A stretch of DNA of 64,000 nt, taken from contig NZ_CYTO01000020.1 in assembly GCF_001458335.1 (NCBI RefSeq), positions 1 through 64,000 on the forward strand. Reading direction: 5' to 3'. The DNA comes from Cognatishimia activa (GTDB lineage: Bacteria; Pseudomonadota; Alphaproteobacteria; Rhodobacterales; Rhodobacteraceae). Below the pieces are notes generated by a model that saw nothing but the letters and a program-made list of their open reading frames with translations, was not told where the DNA came from and ran no database searches. Below are positions 24,157 through 32,782 of the stretch, piece by piece (the stretch's first letter is position 1; each line of letters begins with the position of its first letter). A program made the translations under genes and the position numbers.

Positions 24157-25251
24157 TTAGGACGCGCGTGCCAGGGAGCGAGCACGCAGGTAAGCTTGTT
24201 CGGATTGTTCCGTCCAACCGGAGACCTCGTCAAGGAACTCCATATAGCTTTCATAAACCTTGCCTGTCAGCGGATCGGCAGCGGCGGCATCCGCAAGCAC
24301 CGTTTTGGTGGCTTTGCCGAGTTCGATCATCACTTCGTCTGGGAAAGAACGCAGCTCGACACCGTGCTCTTTCAGCAGGATATCCAATGACCGGGAGTGG
24401 TTTGCGATGAAGTCCGCTGGGTTCATCACATTTTCTTGCGCCGCAGCCAGTTTGATCACTTGTTGATCCGCTGCAGACATATCGTTCCATAGGTCGAGGT
24501 TCACACCAAGGCTCTCAGCGGAAGTCGGTTCTTGGAAGCCCGGATTGTAGAAATATTTGGCCGCTTTGTAGAAACCAAAACCCAGATCGATCCAAGGACC
24601 AGCCATCTCGCCCGCGTCAATCGCACCGGACTGCAGCGCAGAGAAGATCTCGCCACCTGGCAAGGTCACGGCTGTGCCGCCAACTTCGTCGATCACTTTA
24701 CCGCCAAAGCCAGGGATACGCATTTTCAGACCTTTGAGGTCATCCACAGAGTTGATCTCTTTGTTGAACCAACCACCCGCTTGCGCAGAAGAGTTACCCG
24801 CCATGAACGCGATCACGCCAAAGGATGCAGAGACTTCTTCCCACAGTTCTTGGCCACCGCGGTGGTAGATCCACGCGTTGTGTTCCGCTGTGGTCATGCC
24901 AAACGGTACGCCCGCGAAGAAGTTGAATGCCGTGGATTTCCCTTGCCAGTAATATTCTGCGGCGTGGTAAAGGTCCGCTGCGCCGGATGCGACCGCATCA
25001 AAGGCCTCGAATGGAGGCACTAGCTCACCCGCGCCAAAGACTTCGACGGTCAGGCGACCATCGCTGGCTGCGGTGATGGCGTCACCGATCCGTTGCGATG
25101 CAACGCCGAGACCTGGGAACTTCTTTGGCCAGCCGGTTGCCATCTTTAGGGTACGCTTTCCGGTGGCATATGCAGGTGCTGCCAACCCTCCTGCAGCGGT
25201 TGCGACAGCGGCGGTGGTTAGAAAGTTTCTTCTGTTTGTCTTAATTGTCAT
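24157..25251 (-). CDS. dctP: TRAP substrate-binding protein (TakP/FcbT1-like), Tat-exported
   Basis: A 364-residue periplasmic binding protein. The N terminus TIKTNRRNFLTTAAVATAAGG is a twin-arginine signal (RRNFL), so it is exported folded. Mature features WPKKFPGLGVASQRIGDAI, GAGELVPPFEAFDAV, AEYYWQGKSTAFNFF, GLKMRIPGFGGKV and PGGEIFSALQSGAIDAGEM match the chloroaromatic/mannitol-like TRAP branch that includes the alpha-keto-acid binder TakP of Rhodobacter; a 2-oxo- or hydroxy-acid ligand is the best guess. ATG 25251 preceded by GGAGG; an earlier Met at 25266 is possible. First gene after tauE. Confidence 0.9.
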   Translation of the reverse strand: MTIKTNRRNFLTTAAVATAAGGLAAPAYATGKRTLKMATGWPKKFPGLGVASQRIGDAITAASDGRLTVEVFGAGELVPPFEAFDAVASGAADLYHAAEYYWQGKSTAFNFFAGVPFGMTTAEHNAWIYHRGGQELWEEVSASFGVIAFMAGNSSAQAGGWFNKEINSVDDLKGLKMRIPGFGGKVIDEVGGTAVTLPGGEIFSALQSGAIDAGEMAGPWIDLGFGFYKAAKYFYNPGFQEPTSAESLGVNLDLWNDMSAADQQVIKLAAAQENVMNPADFIANHSRSLDILLKEHGVELRSFPDEVMIELGKATKTVLADAAAADPLTGKVYESYMEFLDEVSGWTEQSEQAYLRARSLARAS

Positions 25252-25331
25252 TTTGGCTCCTCCCAAGTTGACAGTTTCAAGGTTCCATTTCGCGAAAAAT
25301 GATCTTTAGTTCATATGTTTCATTTGCCTGT

Positions 25332-26162
25332 TTATCCCATCCCGAACACGGACCACAGCATGCGCAATGCGGTCAGAAATAAGAAGAGAGCGAAGGCGAG
25401 CTTTAGACGTGCTGGGTTTAAACTATGCGCCAGCTTGGACCCCAAAGGCGCGGTCAAAACACTGACCGAGAAAATCAGCACCGCGGCTGGTACGCTCACA
25501 TACCCGAAGGAATAAGGAGGTCGGCCATCCACATTTAGGCCTGACCAGATAAATCCGCACACCGCGGGCACGGCGATCACCAGCCCAAAGGCCGATGCCG
25601 TCGCAACCGCGCGATGCACTGGGAAGGAAAATGCGCTGAGGACCGGCACCGACAATGTGCCGCCACCGATACCCATGAGGGCTGAAAACCCGCCAATACC
25701 CACGGGCACAGCCCCTGCCCCAACGACGCCAGACGGCAGCGACTCGGACACAACCAGCGTTTTCGGAATCGCCATGTTGATCGCGACCGCCAATGCGACA
25801 AAGCCGAAGATGAGGGTCAGAACTTCGGCATTGAGGACTTTGGACAGCAGGCCGCCAACCAGCGCACCCACAAAGATTAGAGGCGCCCAACGCTTGAGCA
25901 GACTAACGTCGATCGCGCCGCGCCGATAATGGGACCGCGCAGAAGAAATGGAAGTCGGAATGATTGTGCACAGAGATGTCCCGACAGCCAGATGCATCGC
26001 CACTTCCTGCGGAACCTGAAGAAAATCAAATAGCAAAAACAGCACCGGAACGATGACAATACCACCGCCCACACCCAGCAACCCCGCCAACACACCCGCT
26101 AGAGCGCCGGTGACAAGCAAGCCGACCGCAAGCTGAATAAGAAGGGTTGTTTCGTAAGGCAT
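25332..26162 (-). CDS. TauE/SafE-family permease
   Basis: A 276-residue membrane protein with about eight hydrophobic segments. The internal-repeat signatures LAGLLGVGGGIVIVPVL and SALMGIGGGTLSVPVLSAF identify the TauE/SafE family, which moves sulfite, sulfoacetate or other small anions out of the cell. The ATG at 26162 (MPYETTLL) is used; upstream in-frame Met at 26285 lies beyond the operator. It is divergent from the LacI gene and 80 bases upstream of dctP, so it may act in the same metabolic path, possibly releasing a leftover anion. Confidence 0.88.
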   Translation of the reverse strand: MPYETTLLIQLAVGLLVTGALAGVLAGLLGVGGGIVIVPVLFLLFDFLQVPQEVAMHLAVGTSLCTIIPTSISSARSHYRRGAIDVSLLKRWAPLIFVGALVGGLLSKVLNAEVLTLIFGFVALAVAINMAIPKTLVVSESLPSGVVGAGAVPVGIGGFSALMGIGGGTLSVPVLSAFSFPVHRAVATASAFGLVIAVPAVCGFIWSGLNVDGRPPYSFGYVSVPAAVLIFSVSVLTAPLGSKLAHSLNPARLKLAFALFLFLTALRMLWSVFGMG

Positions 26163-26202
26163 TCTGATCTTCCGACTCGTGGTTTCCAAAATTGATAGCA
26201 GA

Positions 26203-26220
26203 AATGTATACGTATTCAAT
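26203..26220. promoter_or_regulatory. LacI-type operator between tauE and lacI gene
   Basis: AATGTATACGTATTCAAT has an ATACGTAT core with TG...CA flanks, an imperfect palindrome with the central CG of LacI operators. It lies in the 107-base gap between the divergent starts 26162 and 26270, where it can control both. Confidence 0.65.
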
Positions 26221-26269
26221 AATATTTTTTCATATTCCCAAAACGCCCAATATTTGTTAGTGAGTCCAA

Positions 26270-27289
26270 ATGAATACGAAACCAAAAAAGCTCAGTAGCG
26301 TCGACATCGCCCGACTCTCAGGGGTTTCACAGGCGACGGTGTCGCGGGTTCTATCGGGCAGCGATGGCGTTAAAGCCGCGACCAAAGAAAAGGTCATGCA
26401 GGTGGTCAAGGCCCACGGCTACCGGCCGAACGCCTTCGCCCAAGCCATGCGCACCAACCAATCTGCCGCCGTGGGGGTCGCAGTTTCGCGCGTCACGAAC
26501 CCCATTGTGCCAGAGATTCTAGAAGCTCTCACCCGCAGTTTCACCGCAAAGGGCCGTCGGGTGGTGGTGTGGAATACGGACGAAAACGGACAGGACGGTC
26601 TTATCAGCGCGATCCGTTCTGGGCTTGTTGACGGTTTGGTATTCACTGCCGCCAATCAACAAAGCGAAGCGGCAAAAGCGGCGCATGAAGCGGATATGCC
26701 GCTTGTCTCAATCAACCGTTCTTTTGACGAACTGGACTGCGATCAGGTGGTCTCGACCAATCACCAAGGGGCTTTTGATCTGGCAGATTACTTGGTGAAG
26801 TGCGGACGCAAGAAAGTGGCGTTTGTGAACGGCCCTAAGGACCGCACCACTTTGGCGGATCGCGAACAAGGGTTCCGAGAAGGGTTGCGCGCCGCTGGAA
26901 TCACGCCGGATCCAGATCTCTTTTTTTCGCGCCCCTTTAAGGACAATGCCTTTCGCCAATTGGGTATGGATATTTTTGGTGCCGACAATCCGCCCGACGC
27001 GATTGCCTGCGGCAATGACTTGATTGCCATTCAGATTATGAATGGTTTGAAGGCTGCCGGGTGCCGCGTGCCCGAAGACATTTGGGTGGTTGGCTTTGAC
27101 GGGATTGAGATGGCCGGTTGGGATATCATCAGTCTCACAACGGTACAGCAGCCCATCGAGTTGATGGCAAATAATGCGGCGACGTTTTTGCTCGACCGTA
27201 TTGAAGGAAAGCGGACCGAGACGGAGACCATCCAATATCGAACTGAACTTAAGGTGCGCGAGACGACGGGTTTCACTCCGGCACCTTAA
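26270..27289 (+). CDS. LacI-family regulator of the TRAP/hydrolase operon
   Basis: A 339-residue LacI/GalR protein. Helix-turn-helix LSSVDIARLSGVSQATVSRVLSG, then effector domain with VGVAVSRVTNPIVPEIL, VFTAANQQSEAAK and WVVGFDGIEMAGWDI. Divergent from tauE-dctPQM-DLH-hydrolase, with an operator-like palindrome between the starts. Effector unknown; by context a carboxylic acid carried by the TRAP system. Convergent with speB (13-base gap). Start ATG 26270 is the first in frame and directly follows the operator region. Confidence 0.9.
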   Translation: MNTKPKKLSSVDIARLSGVSQATVSRVLSGSDGVKAATKEKVMQVVKAHGYRPNAFAQAMRTNQSAAVGVAVSRVTNPIVPEILEALTRSFTAKGRRVVVWNTDENGQDGLISAIRSGLVDGLVFTAANQQSEAAKAAHEADMPLVSINRSFDELDCDQVVSTNHQGAFDLADYLVKCGRKKVAFVNGPKDRTTLADREQGFREGLRAAGITPDPDLFFSRPFKDNAFRQLGMDIFGADNPPDAIACGNDLIAIQIMNGLKAAGCRVPEDIWVVGFDGIEMAGWDIISLTTVQQPIELMANNAATFLLDRIEGKRTETETIQYRTELKVRETTGFTPAP

Positions 27290-27301
27290 GATGGGGCAGG
27301 C

Positions 27302-28144
27302 TTAGCAAGCGGCCATGAGCCGATAGGCAATTTGCGCAGCGGTGAAATCCCACGCAGCATTGCCATCCGGCGCAAGCTCGACCACGTCCAAGCCGACACA
27401 TCTACGGCCCTTGAGGGCGTGTTCCACCAGTCGCAAAGCTTGATAGTAGCCTAAGCCGCCGGGCACCGGTGTGCCTGTCGCGGGCATCTGGCTTGGGTCT
27501 AACCCGTCCACATCAAAACTCACATAGACGTCTTCTGGGAAGTCGTCAGGGAGATCGACCTCGTGAATATTACCCACGACGAGTTCTTCCGCATCTTTGA
27601 AGAAAACGCTGTTGGCTGCGCGGCTGTCCATTTCTTCTTGGCAAAGCGCGCGGACACCAAATTGTGCAAGCCGCACCCCTTGCTCGGACAAGAGATGCAT
27701 GACTGAGGCATGGCTGTGCTTATTACCTTGATAGGCAACCCGTAGGTCGGCATGGGCATCGATTTGCACGAGGCCAACCGGTTTATTGAGTGCACGTGCT
27801 ACACCCATCACGGCTCCATAAGAGAGCGAATGTTCTCCGCCTAAAGTGACAGGGACCTGCCCCGCTAGGACCGCTGCGTTAGTGCGCGCAGCGATGCGCT
27901 CCATTACATCCGGCAAATCACCGGTGCAATCGACAGCTTCTTGGGTGAACACACCATCTGCGCAGGGCTCTTGGCCATTCGTGATCCGTTCGAGCTCATT
28001 GGATGCTTCGATAATTGCGGCTGGGCCGTTCTCTGTGCCTGAACCGTAAGAAACGGTGCGCTCGAGTGGCACCGGGATGATTTGGAAACGTCCGGCGGAG
28101 CTGCGTTCTTCCGCGCTAAGTTCGCCATCGAGAAAAACACTCAT
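27302..28144 (-). CDS. speB: Agmatinase
   Basis: A 280-residue ureohydrolase. Manganese ligands are visible in LGGEHSLSYG, DAHADLR and SFDVDGLDPSQMPATG. It splits agmatine to putrescine and urea; the adjacent SpeA makes agmatine, so agmatinase is preferred over arginase. Its start overlaps the nspC stop by 4 bases. Cytoplasmic, part of the four-gene polyamine block 27302-32555. Confidence 0.92.
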   Translation of the reverse strand: MSVFLDGELSAEERSSAGRFQIIPVPLERTVSYGSGTENGPAAIIEASNELERITNGQEPCADGVFTQEAVDCTGDLPDVMERIAARTNAAVLAGQVPVTLGGEHSLSYGAVMGVARALNKPVGLVQIDAHADLRVAYQGNKHSHASVMHLLSEQGVRLAQFGVRALCQEEMDSRAANSVFFKDAEELVVGNIHEVDLPDDFPEDVYVSFDVDGLDPSQMPATGTPVPGGLGYYQALRLVEHALKGRRCVGLDVVELAPDGNAAWDFTAAQIAYRLMAAC

Positions 28145-29310
28145 GACAGACGGTCCTTGAAATCTGCGTAGCTAAATTCGCGGATGATCTTCAGCTCATC
28201 CGTGCGGCTGTCCCAGAGGGCAATGGCTGGAAGAGGTACGCCATTAAACGTGTTGGTTTTCACCATGGAATAATGTGCCTGATCCAAGAATGCGAAGCGT
28301 TGCCCAACGGCGAGCGGCTTGGGCCATGTGTAGTCACCGATAACGTCACCAGCCAAACAAGACGGGCCGCCCAAACGGTAGGTCGTCCCGTGTTGGGCTT
28401 CCCCAAGCAATGCCGGACGATACGGGGCTTCAATCACATCAGGCATATGGCAGGTGGCCGAAATATCGGTGATTGCGATCTGCTTTTCATTGATAAAGGT
28501 GTCGAGCACTTCGCCCACCAGAATACCTGCATCCAAAGCGATGGCTTCGCCGGGTTCTAGGACGACTTCGATCTCGTATTTGTCTCCGATATCCTTAATC
28601 AGTTGGATCAGCACATCGCGGTCGTAGTCCGCACGCGTGATGTGGTGCCCACCTCCAAAATTCAACCATTTCAATTGCTTGAAATAGGGCAGCAGCTTGA
28701 ACTCGATCGCGGACCAGACATGCATTAGCGGTTGAACACCCTGCTCGCAAAGCGTGTGCATGTGGATGCCATTCACCCCCTGCATGGCCTCTGGGGTAAG
28801 CTGACTGATGGGCACTCCAAGGCGCGAGAATTGCGCGGCGGGATCGTATTTTGGAACCTCGCCCACGGAATATTCCGGGTTGATGCGCAAACCCACATCC
28901 ACCCCTGCGGCTTGGCATTTGGCAAGGTAACGGTCTTTTTGCGCGACGCTGTTGAAGATCACTTGGTCAGAAAGTTCGATGATCTCGTCGATCTCACTGT
29001 CTTTGTAGCCCGCACAGAACGTCGTGACCTCGCCGCCATATTCTTCACGCGCGAGACGTGCTTCATAGATGCCGCTGGCGCAGGTTCCCGCAAGATATTT
29101 GCCGATTAAGGGCGCAAGAGAGAACATCGAGAAGGCTTTGAGTGCCGCCAGAACCTTGGCACCGGAGCGGTCAGAGACGTCTTTGAGAATTTCCAGATTG
29201 GCTTCGACCTTCGCCGCGTCCACGACAAAACAGGGCGATGGGACGCGGGAGAGGTCAAAGGACGTAAACGCGCCTGGGTCGCCGGCCTGGGTGGTCATCA
29301 TTTCGGGCAT
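28141..29310 (-). CDS. nspC: Carboxyspermidine (carboxynorspermidine) decarboxylase
   Basis: A 389-residue PLP enzyme of the alanine-racemase-fold decarboxylases. The PLP lysine is in VLAALKAFSMF; FGGGHHITRADYD, EPGEAIALDAG and GGPSCLAGD are family motifs. It decarboxylates carboxyspermidine to spermidine in the route used by many bacteria that lack SpeD/SpeE. Start at 29310 is preceded by GGAGG. It lies in the same direction as the dehydrogenase gene (29433) but after a 122-base spacer with hairpins, so it may have its own transcription control. Confidence 0.93.
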   Translation of the reverse strand: MPEMMTTQAGDPGAFTSFDLSRVPSPCFVVDAAKVEANLEILKDVSDRSGAKVLAALKAFSMFSLAPLIGKYLAGTCASGIYEARLAREEYGGEVTTFCAGYKDSEIDEIIELSDQVIFNSVAQKDRYLAKCQAAGVDVGLRINPEYSVGEVPKYDPAAQFSRLGVPISQLTPEAMQGVNGIHMHTLCEQGVQPLMHVWSAIEFKLLPYFKQLKWLNFGGGHHITRADYDRDVLIQLIKDIGDKYEIEVVLEPGEAIALDAGILVGEVLDTFINEKQIAITDISATCHMPDVIEAPYRPALLGEAQHGTTYRLGGPSCLAGDVIGDYTWPKPLAVGQRFAFLDQAHYSMVKTNTFNGVPLPAIALWDSRTDELKIIREFSYADFKDRLS

Positions 29311-29337
29311 TGGTGGAGCCTCCTGTCGGAGGCTGCC

Positions 29338-29377
29338 GGGGGCTCTGCCCCCAGGGTCGAAAGCGGGGCTTTCGACC
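29338..29377. repeat. Paired hairpins in the nspC leader
   Basis: GGGGG-CTCTG-CCCCC (29338-29352) and GGTCGAAAG-CGGGG-CTTTCGACC (29355-29377) are two strong hairpins, directly followed by the shared intergenic core described at 29379-29406. Likely part of a Rhodobacteraceae-type extragenic element located between two co-directional genes. Confidence 0.55.
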
Positions 29378-29378
29378 T

Positions 29379-29406
29379 CCCCCGGAGTATTTTTTCAAAG
29401 AAGAAG
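29379..29406 (+). repeat. Extragenic repeat core, copy 1
   Basis: CCCCCGGAGTATTTTTTCAAAGAAGAAG-type core. Inverse-oriented relatives occur at 38436-38467 and 60168-60190. Copies share GGAGTATTTTT followed by CAAAG(AAGAAG) and flank hairpins. Family is known in this lineage by repeated occurrence; function not established. Confidence 0.55.
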
Positions 29407-29424
29407 GGGCCGTTTAGGCCCGTC
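29403..29424 (-). terminator. Possible weak terminator after the dehydrogenase gene
   Basis: On the minus strand GGGCC-TAAAC-GGCCC is followed by TTCTTCTTT. It lies 12 bases after the stop of the carboxyspermidine dehydrogenase gene (29433). Short 5-bp stem, so modest strength. Confidence 0.4.
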
Positions 29425-29432
29425 TATGCGTT

Positions 29433-30644
29433 TCAAAAGTCGACGGGAGCGTCAAGCTCGTGCACCTGCCATGGAAGGCCGTGTTCGTTGAGCATATCCA
29501 TGAAGTCATCTGGGTCCAATTGCTCCATGTTCCAAACGCCCGGCTCTTTCCAATTGCCTTTGAGGAGCTGAGCCGCGCCAATCATTGCAGGCACACCGGT
29601 TGTATAGCTCACCGCTTGGGACCCAACTTCCGCGTAGCACTCTTCGTGGTCACAGATGTTGTAGATGTAGTAGGTTTTCTCGCCAGACCCGTCTTTGGCT
29701 TGGCCTGTGGCGATATCACCAATGCAAGCCTTGCCTTTGGTCAGCGCGCCAAGATCACCGGGATCTGGCAGCAGGGTTTTCAGGAACTGGATCGGGATGA
29801 TTTCTTTGCCATCATGCATCACCGGATCGATGCGGGTCATGCCGACGTTTTGCAGCACGGTGGCATGCATGATGTAAGCATCGCCGAAGGTCATCCAGAA
29901 TCGTGCACGTTCGATTTCCGGGAAGTGCGTGGACAGGCTTTCCAGCTCTTCGTGATACATCTGATACATGTTCTTTTCGCCAACACCTGGGAAGTCGAAA
30001 GTCACTTTGTTGGTCAAGGCAGGGCTGTGCTGCCACGCGCCGTTTTCCCAGTGGCGCACCTCTGCGAGCACTTCGCGCAGGTTGATTTCCGGGTTGAAGT
30101 TGGTGGCGAAGGCCTGACCGTTATCACCACCGTTTGCGTCCAGAATGTCGATCTGGCGAATGGTGTCGAGCTTGTGCTTCTTCAGCCATGTGGCAAACAC
30201 AGATGTCACGCCCGGATCGAAGCCCGATCCCAAGATTGCGGTCAAACCTGCATCGCGGAAACGGCCCTGATAGGCCCATTGCCAATGGTATTCGAATTTA
30301 GCCACGTCTTCTGGCTCATAATTCGCCGTATCCAGATAGTGGCAACCCGCCAGCAGGCAAGCATCCATCAGTTTCAGGTCTTGATATGGCAGCGCAAGGT
30401 TCACCAGCAGTTCCGCACCGGTTTCGCGGATCAGCGCAGCGGTCGCTTCCACATCCATTGCGTCCAGTTGAGCGGTCTTAACCGTCACCCCAGTGCGCTC
30501 TTTCACGGCAGCTGCGATGGCGTCACATTTGGACTTCGTCCGACTGGCCAAGGTGATATCGGTGAAGATATCCGCGTTCATTGCCATTTTATGCACGGCC
30601 GCGTGGGACACGCCCCCTGCGCCAACAACCAGTGTTTTGCCCAT
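29433..30644 (-). CDS. Carboxyspermidine dehydrogenase (saccharopine-dehydrogenase-like)
   Basis: A 403-residue enzyme with the Rossmann start TLVVGAGGVSHAAVHKMA and the family blocks LVNLALPYQDLKLMDACLLAGCHYLDTANYEP and GSGFDPGVTSVFATW. It condenses putrescine with aspartate semialdehyde and reduces the product to carboxyspermidine, the substrate of NspC encoded next. The gene is also called LYS1-like or CANSDH. It lies 24 bases downstream of speA. Saccharopine dehydrogenase for lysine is the look-alike; the polyamine neighbours decide. Confidence 0.92.
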   Translation of the reverse strand: MGKTLVVGAGGVSHAAVHKMAMNADIFTDITLASRTKSKCDAIAAAVKERTGVTVKTAQLDAMDVEATAALIRETGAELLVNLALPYQDLKLMDACLLAGCHYLDTANYEPEDVAKFEYHWQWAYQGRFRDAGLTAILGSGFDPGVTSVFATWLKKHKLDTIRQIDILDANGGDNGQAFATNFNPEINLREVLAEVRHWENGAWQHSPALTNKVTFDFPGVGEKNMYQMYHEELESLSTHFPEIERARFWMTFGDAYIMHATVLQNVGMTRIDPVMHDGKEIIPIQFLKTLLPDPGDLGALTKGKACIGDIATGQAKDGSGEKTYYIYNICDHEECYAEVGSQAVSYTTGVPAMIGAAQLLKGNWKEPGVWNMEQLDPDDFMDMLNEHGLPWQVHELDAPVDF

Positions 30645-30668
30645 GATCAGAACTCCTGAATGAGGTGG

Positions 30669-32555
30669 TTATTCGTAATATGTATAGCCGTTGATAGAGT
30701 CACGGTAAGCCCCCATCAGCGTTTTACGGTCTTTGGATTTCAGCGCGCCGGTGGAGATTGCCTCATCCACCATTTTGCGAAATTCTGCGACGCAGTCCTG
30801 AGGGTCAAACTCCACATAGGACATGACCTCGGAAATGGTGTCGCCTTCTTGTTCATGCAGCAGGTCAAAACCGCCGTCCGCACGTAGGTCAATTGTGACT
30901 ACATTTGTGTCGCCAAAGAGATTGTGCAGATCGCCCAGGGTTTCCTGATAAGCGCCTACAAAGAACACTCCCATGTAGTAGGGTGTGTCTTCGGGCAGCG
31001 TGTGCACTGGAAGGGTCGGCGCGACGCCATCCGCAAGGATGAAACGGTCCACTTTTCCGTCGCTATCGCAGGTGATGTCGGTCAACACCGCGTGACGGTC
31101 CGGCGCTTGGTCCAGCATCTGCAAAGGCACAATCGGGTGCAGCTGATCAATCGCCCAGACATCCGGTAGGGATTGGAAGAGCGAGAAGTTGCAGTGATAG
31201 ATATCTGCAAGTTTCGTCAGTTGCTCATCGCTGATCTGGATGTCATCAAAGCCCGCATGTTCTTTGATCCGCGCCATGAGGTGCAGATAAATGCGTTCCG
31301 CCCGGGCCATCTGGCGCAGGTCGATATAGCCGCGATGGAACAAAGCGCGCAGTTCATTGCGGTAGAAGTTCGCGTCATTCCAACACTCTTGCAGACGCGC
31401 GCCGGTGATGTAGCCGGTGATCGCCAGTAGGTCAGAGATCAGGTGATGATCACCCTCTTCCGCTTCTGGCGCGGTGGGGGCGTCGTAATGGGTGGCTTCC
31501 AACACGTTGAAAATCAACATGGATGAGGTCGCGACCACCGCTCGGCCGCTTTCGGTCACCAAGGTGGGGTGATCGATCTCTGCGCCATCCATGGCATAGG
31601 CCACGGTTTCCACCACATTGGTGCAATATTCGCGCATGGAGTAGTTGATAGAGCTGTCCGTCGCCCGGTTTTCACCGGTGTAGTCGACGCCCATGCCACC
31701 GCCAAGATCAAGATGGGTGAGCGGAACGCCCTCTTGAGTCAATTCAATGTAGAACCGACAAGCTTCGGTGACAGCGCGGCGCACATCGTTCACATCCGGC
31801 ACCTGACTGCCCAGATGGCTGTGCTGCAGCTTTAGACAATGCAATAGGCCTGCATCGCGCAGTTTATCCACCATCAAAACCAGTTGGTCCGTGTTCATGC
31901 CGAAGGCCGACCGGTCGCCCGAGCTCTTTTCCCATTTGCCAGAGATCTGGTTGGTCAGTTTCACCCGCACCCCAAGCATCGGGTCCACGTCGAGCTCTTT
32001 GGCAACTGAGATCACTGTGTCGACCTCTTTCGGGCTTTCCAGAACGATGGCCGTGTTAAAACCAAGCTTGCGCGACAGGATGGCGAGGCGAATGAATTCT
32101 TCGTCTTTGATGCCGTTGCAAACAATCAGCGCCTCGCGAGAGAGCCGGTGCGCCAAAGCAATCACCAGTTCTGGTTTCGAACCTGCCTCCAAGCCATATT
32201 CAAACGGGCGGCCGAATTCGACAATCCGGTCCACCACTTGGGCTTGTTGGTTCACCTTGATCGGGAACACTCCGCGGTATTTTCCGCGATACCCGACCCG
32301 CGCGATTGCTTCATTGAAGCAATCGTTCATGTGTTTGATTTCATGCTCCAAATAGGACGAAACCCGCAGGATCATCGGCACTTGAACACCGCGATCATCC
32401 AGATCTTCCAAAATCGCCGGTAGGCTGACCGATGGCGCATCGGGGTTCAGCGGGTTTTTAAGCCCGATCTCTCCCTTGTCATTTACGACAATGAGGTTCT
32501 TGCCCCATTTTTTGATGCCGTAGACGTCATGTGGCGCTGCATAGGTCTTGTTCAA
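30669..32555 (-). CDS. speA: Biosynthetic arginine decarboxylase
   Basis: A 628-residue PLP-dependent arginine decarboxylase, normal size for SpeA. The N terminus NKTYAAPHDVYGIKKWG, PLP lysine in VFPIKVNQQAQVVD, LDLGGGMGVDYTGENR and TESGRAVVATSS are visible. It makes agmatine from arginine, feeding SpeB. With the next three genes it forms a complete arginine to spermidine route. Upstream bases 32556-32782 (227 bases) must hold its promoter and that of the divergent MFS gene; I see no riboswitch there. Confidence 0.95.
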   Translation of the reverse strand: MNKTYAAPHDVYGIKKWGKNLIVVNDKGEIGLKNPLNPDAPSVSLPAILEDLDDRGVQVPMILRVSSYLEHEIKHMNDCFNEAIARVGYRGKYRGVFPIKVNQQAQVVDRIVEFGRPFEYGLEAGSKPELVIALAHRLSREALIVCNGIKDEEFIRLAILSRKLGFNTAIVLESPKEVDTVISVAKELDVDPMLGVRVKLTNQISGKWEKSSGDRSAFGMNTDQLVLMVDKLRDAGLLHCLKLQHSHLGSQVPDVNDVRRAVTEACRFYIELTQEGVPLTHLDLGGGMGVDYTGENRATDSSINYSMREYCTNVVETVAYAMDGAEIDHPTLVTESGRAVVATSSMLIFNVLEATHYDAPTAPEAEEGDHHLISDLLAITGYITGARLQECWNDANFYRNELRALFHRGYIDLRQMARAERIYLHLMARIKEHAGFDDIQISDEQLTKLADIYHCNFSLFQSLPDVWAIDQLHPIVPLQMLDQAPDRHAVLTDITCDSDGKVDRFILADGVAPTLPVHTLPEDTPYYMGVFFVGAYQETLGDLHNLFGDTNVVTIDLRADGGFDLLHEQEGDTISEVMSYVEFDPQDCVAEFRKMVDEAISTGALKSKDRKTLMGAYRDSINGYTYYE

Positions 32556-32782
32556 TCAGGTGTCCCCCGAAAAGAGCGGTTGGTCAGGTAGATGGCGCGG
32601 TTTAGTGGGGATTGGCGATTCTTCCAAGTAGAAATTAAAACGCTTTGGAGCAGCATCAAAAAGATCACCAAAACAGTCTAGGCGCACCGTTACATTTCTA
32701 TAAAGTCAGCGCCACATGGGGTTTATGAAAATTCAAACCAAGCATCGCAAAGCAACAATGGCGCGCGATGAAGGAGGCAACT

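Noticed and set aside
23594-24217. Long form of DctQ starting at 24217
   Set aside because: It would overlap dctP's coding end; a GTG at 24094 with AGGAGA gives the normal DctQ size.
29460-30659. 399-codon plus-strand frame
   Set aside because: Antisense to the complete carboxyspermidine dehydrogenase gene; no motif or start signal.
32556-32782. Riboswitch or polyamine leader upstream of speA
   Set aside because: No conserved core or strong stems found in the 227 bases.
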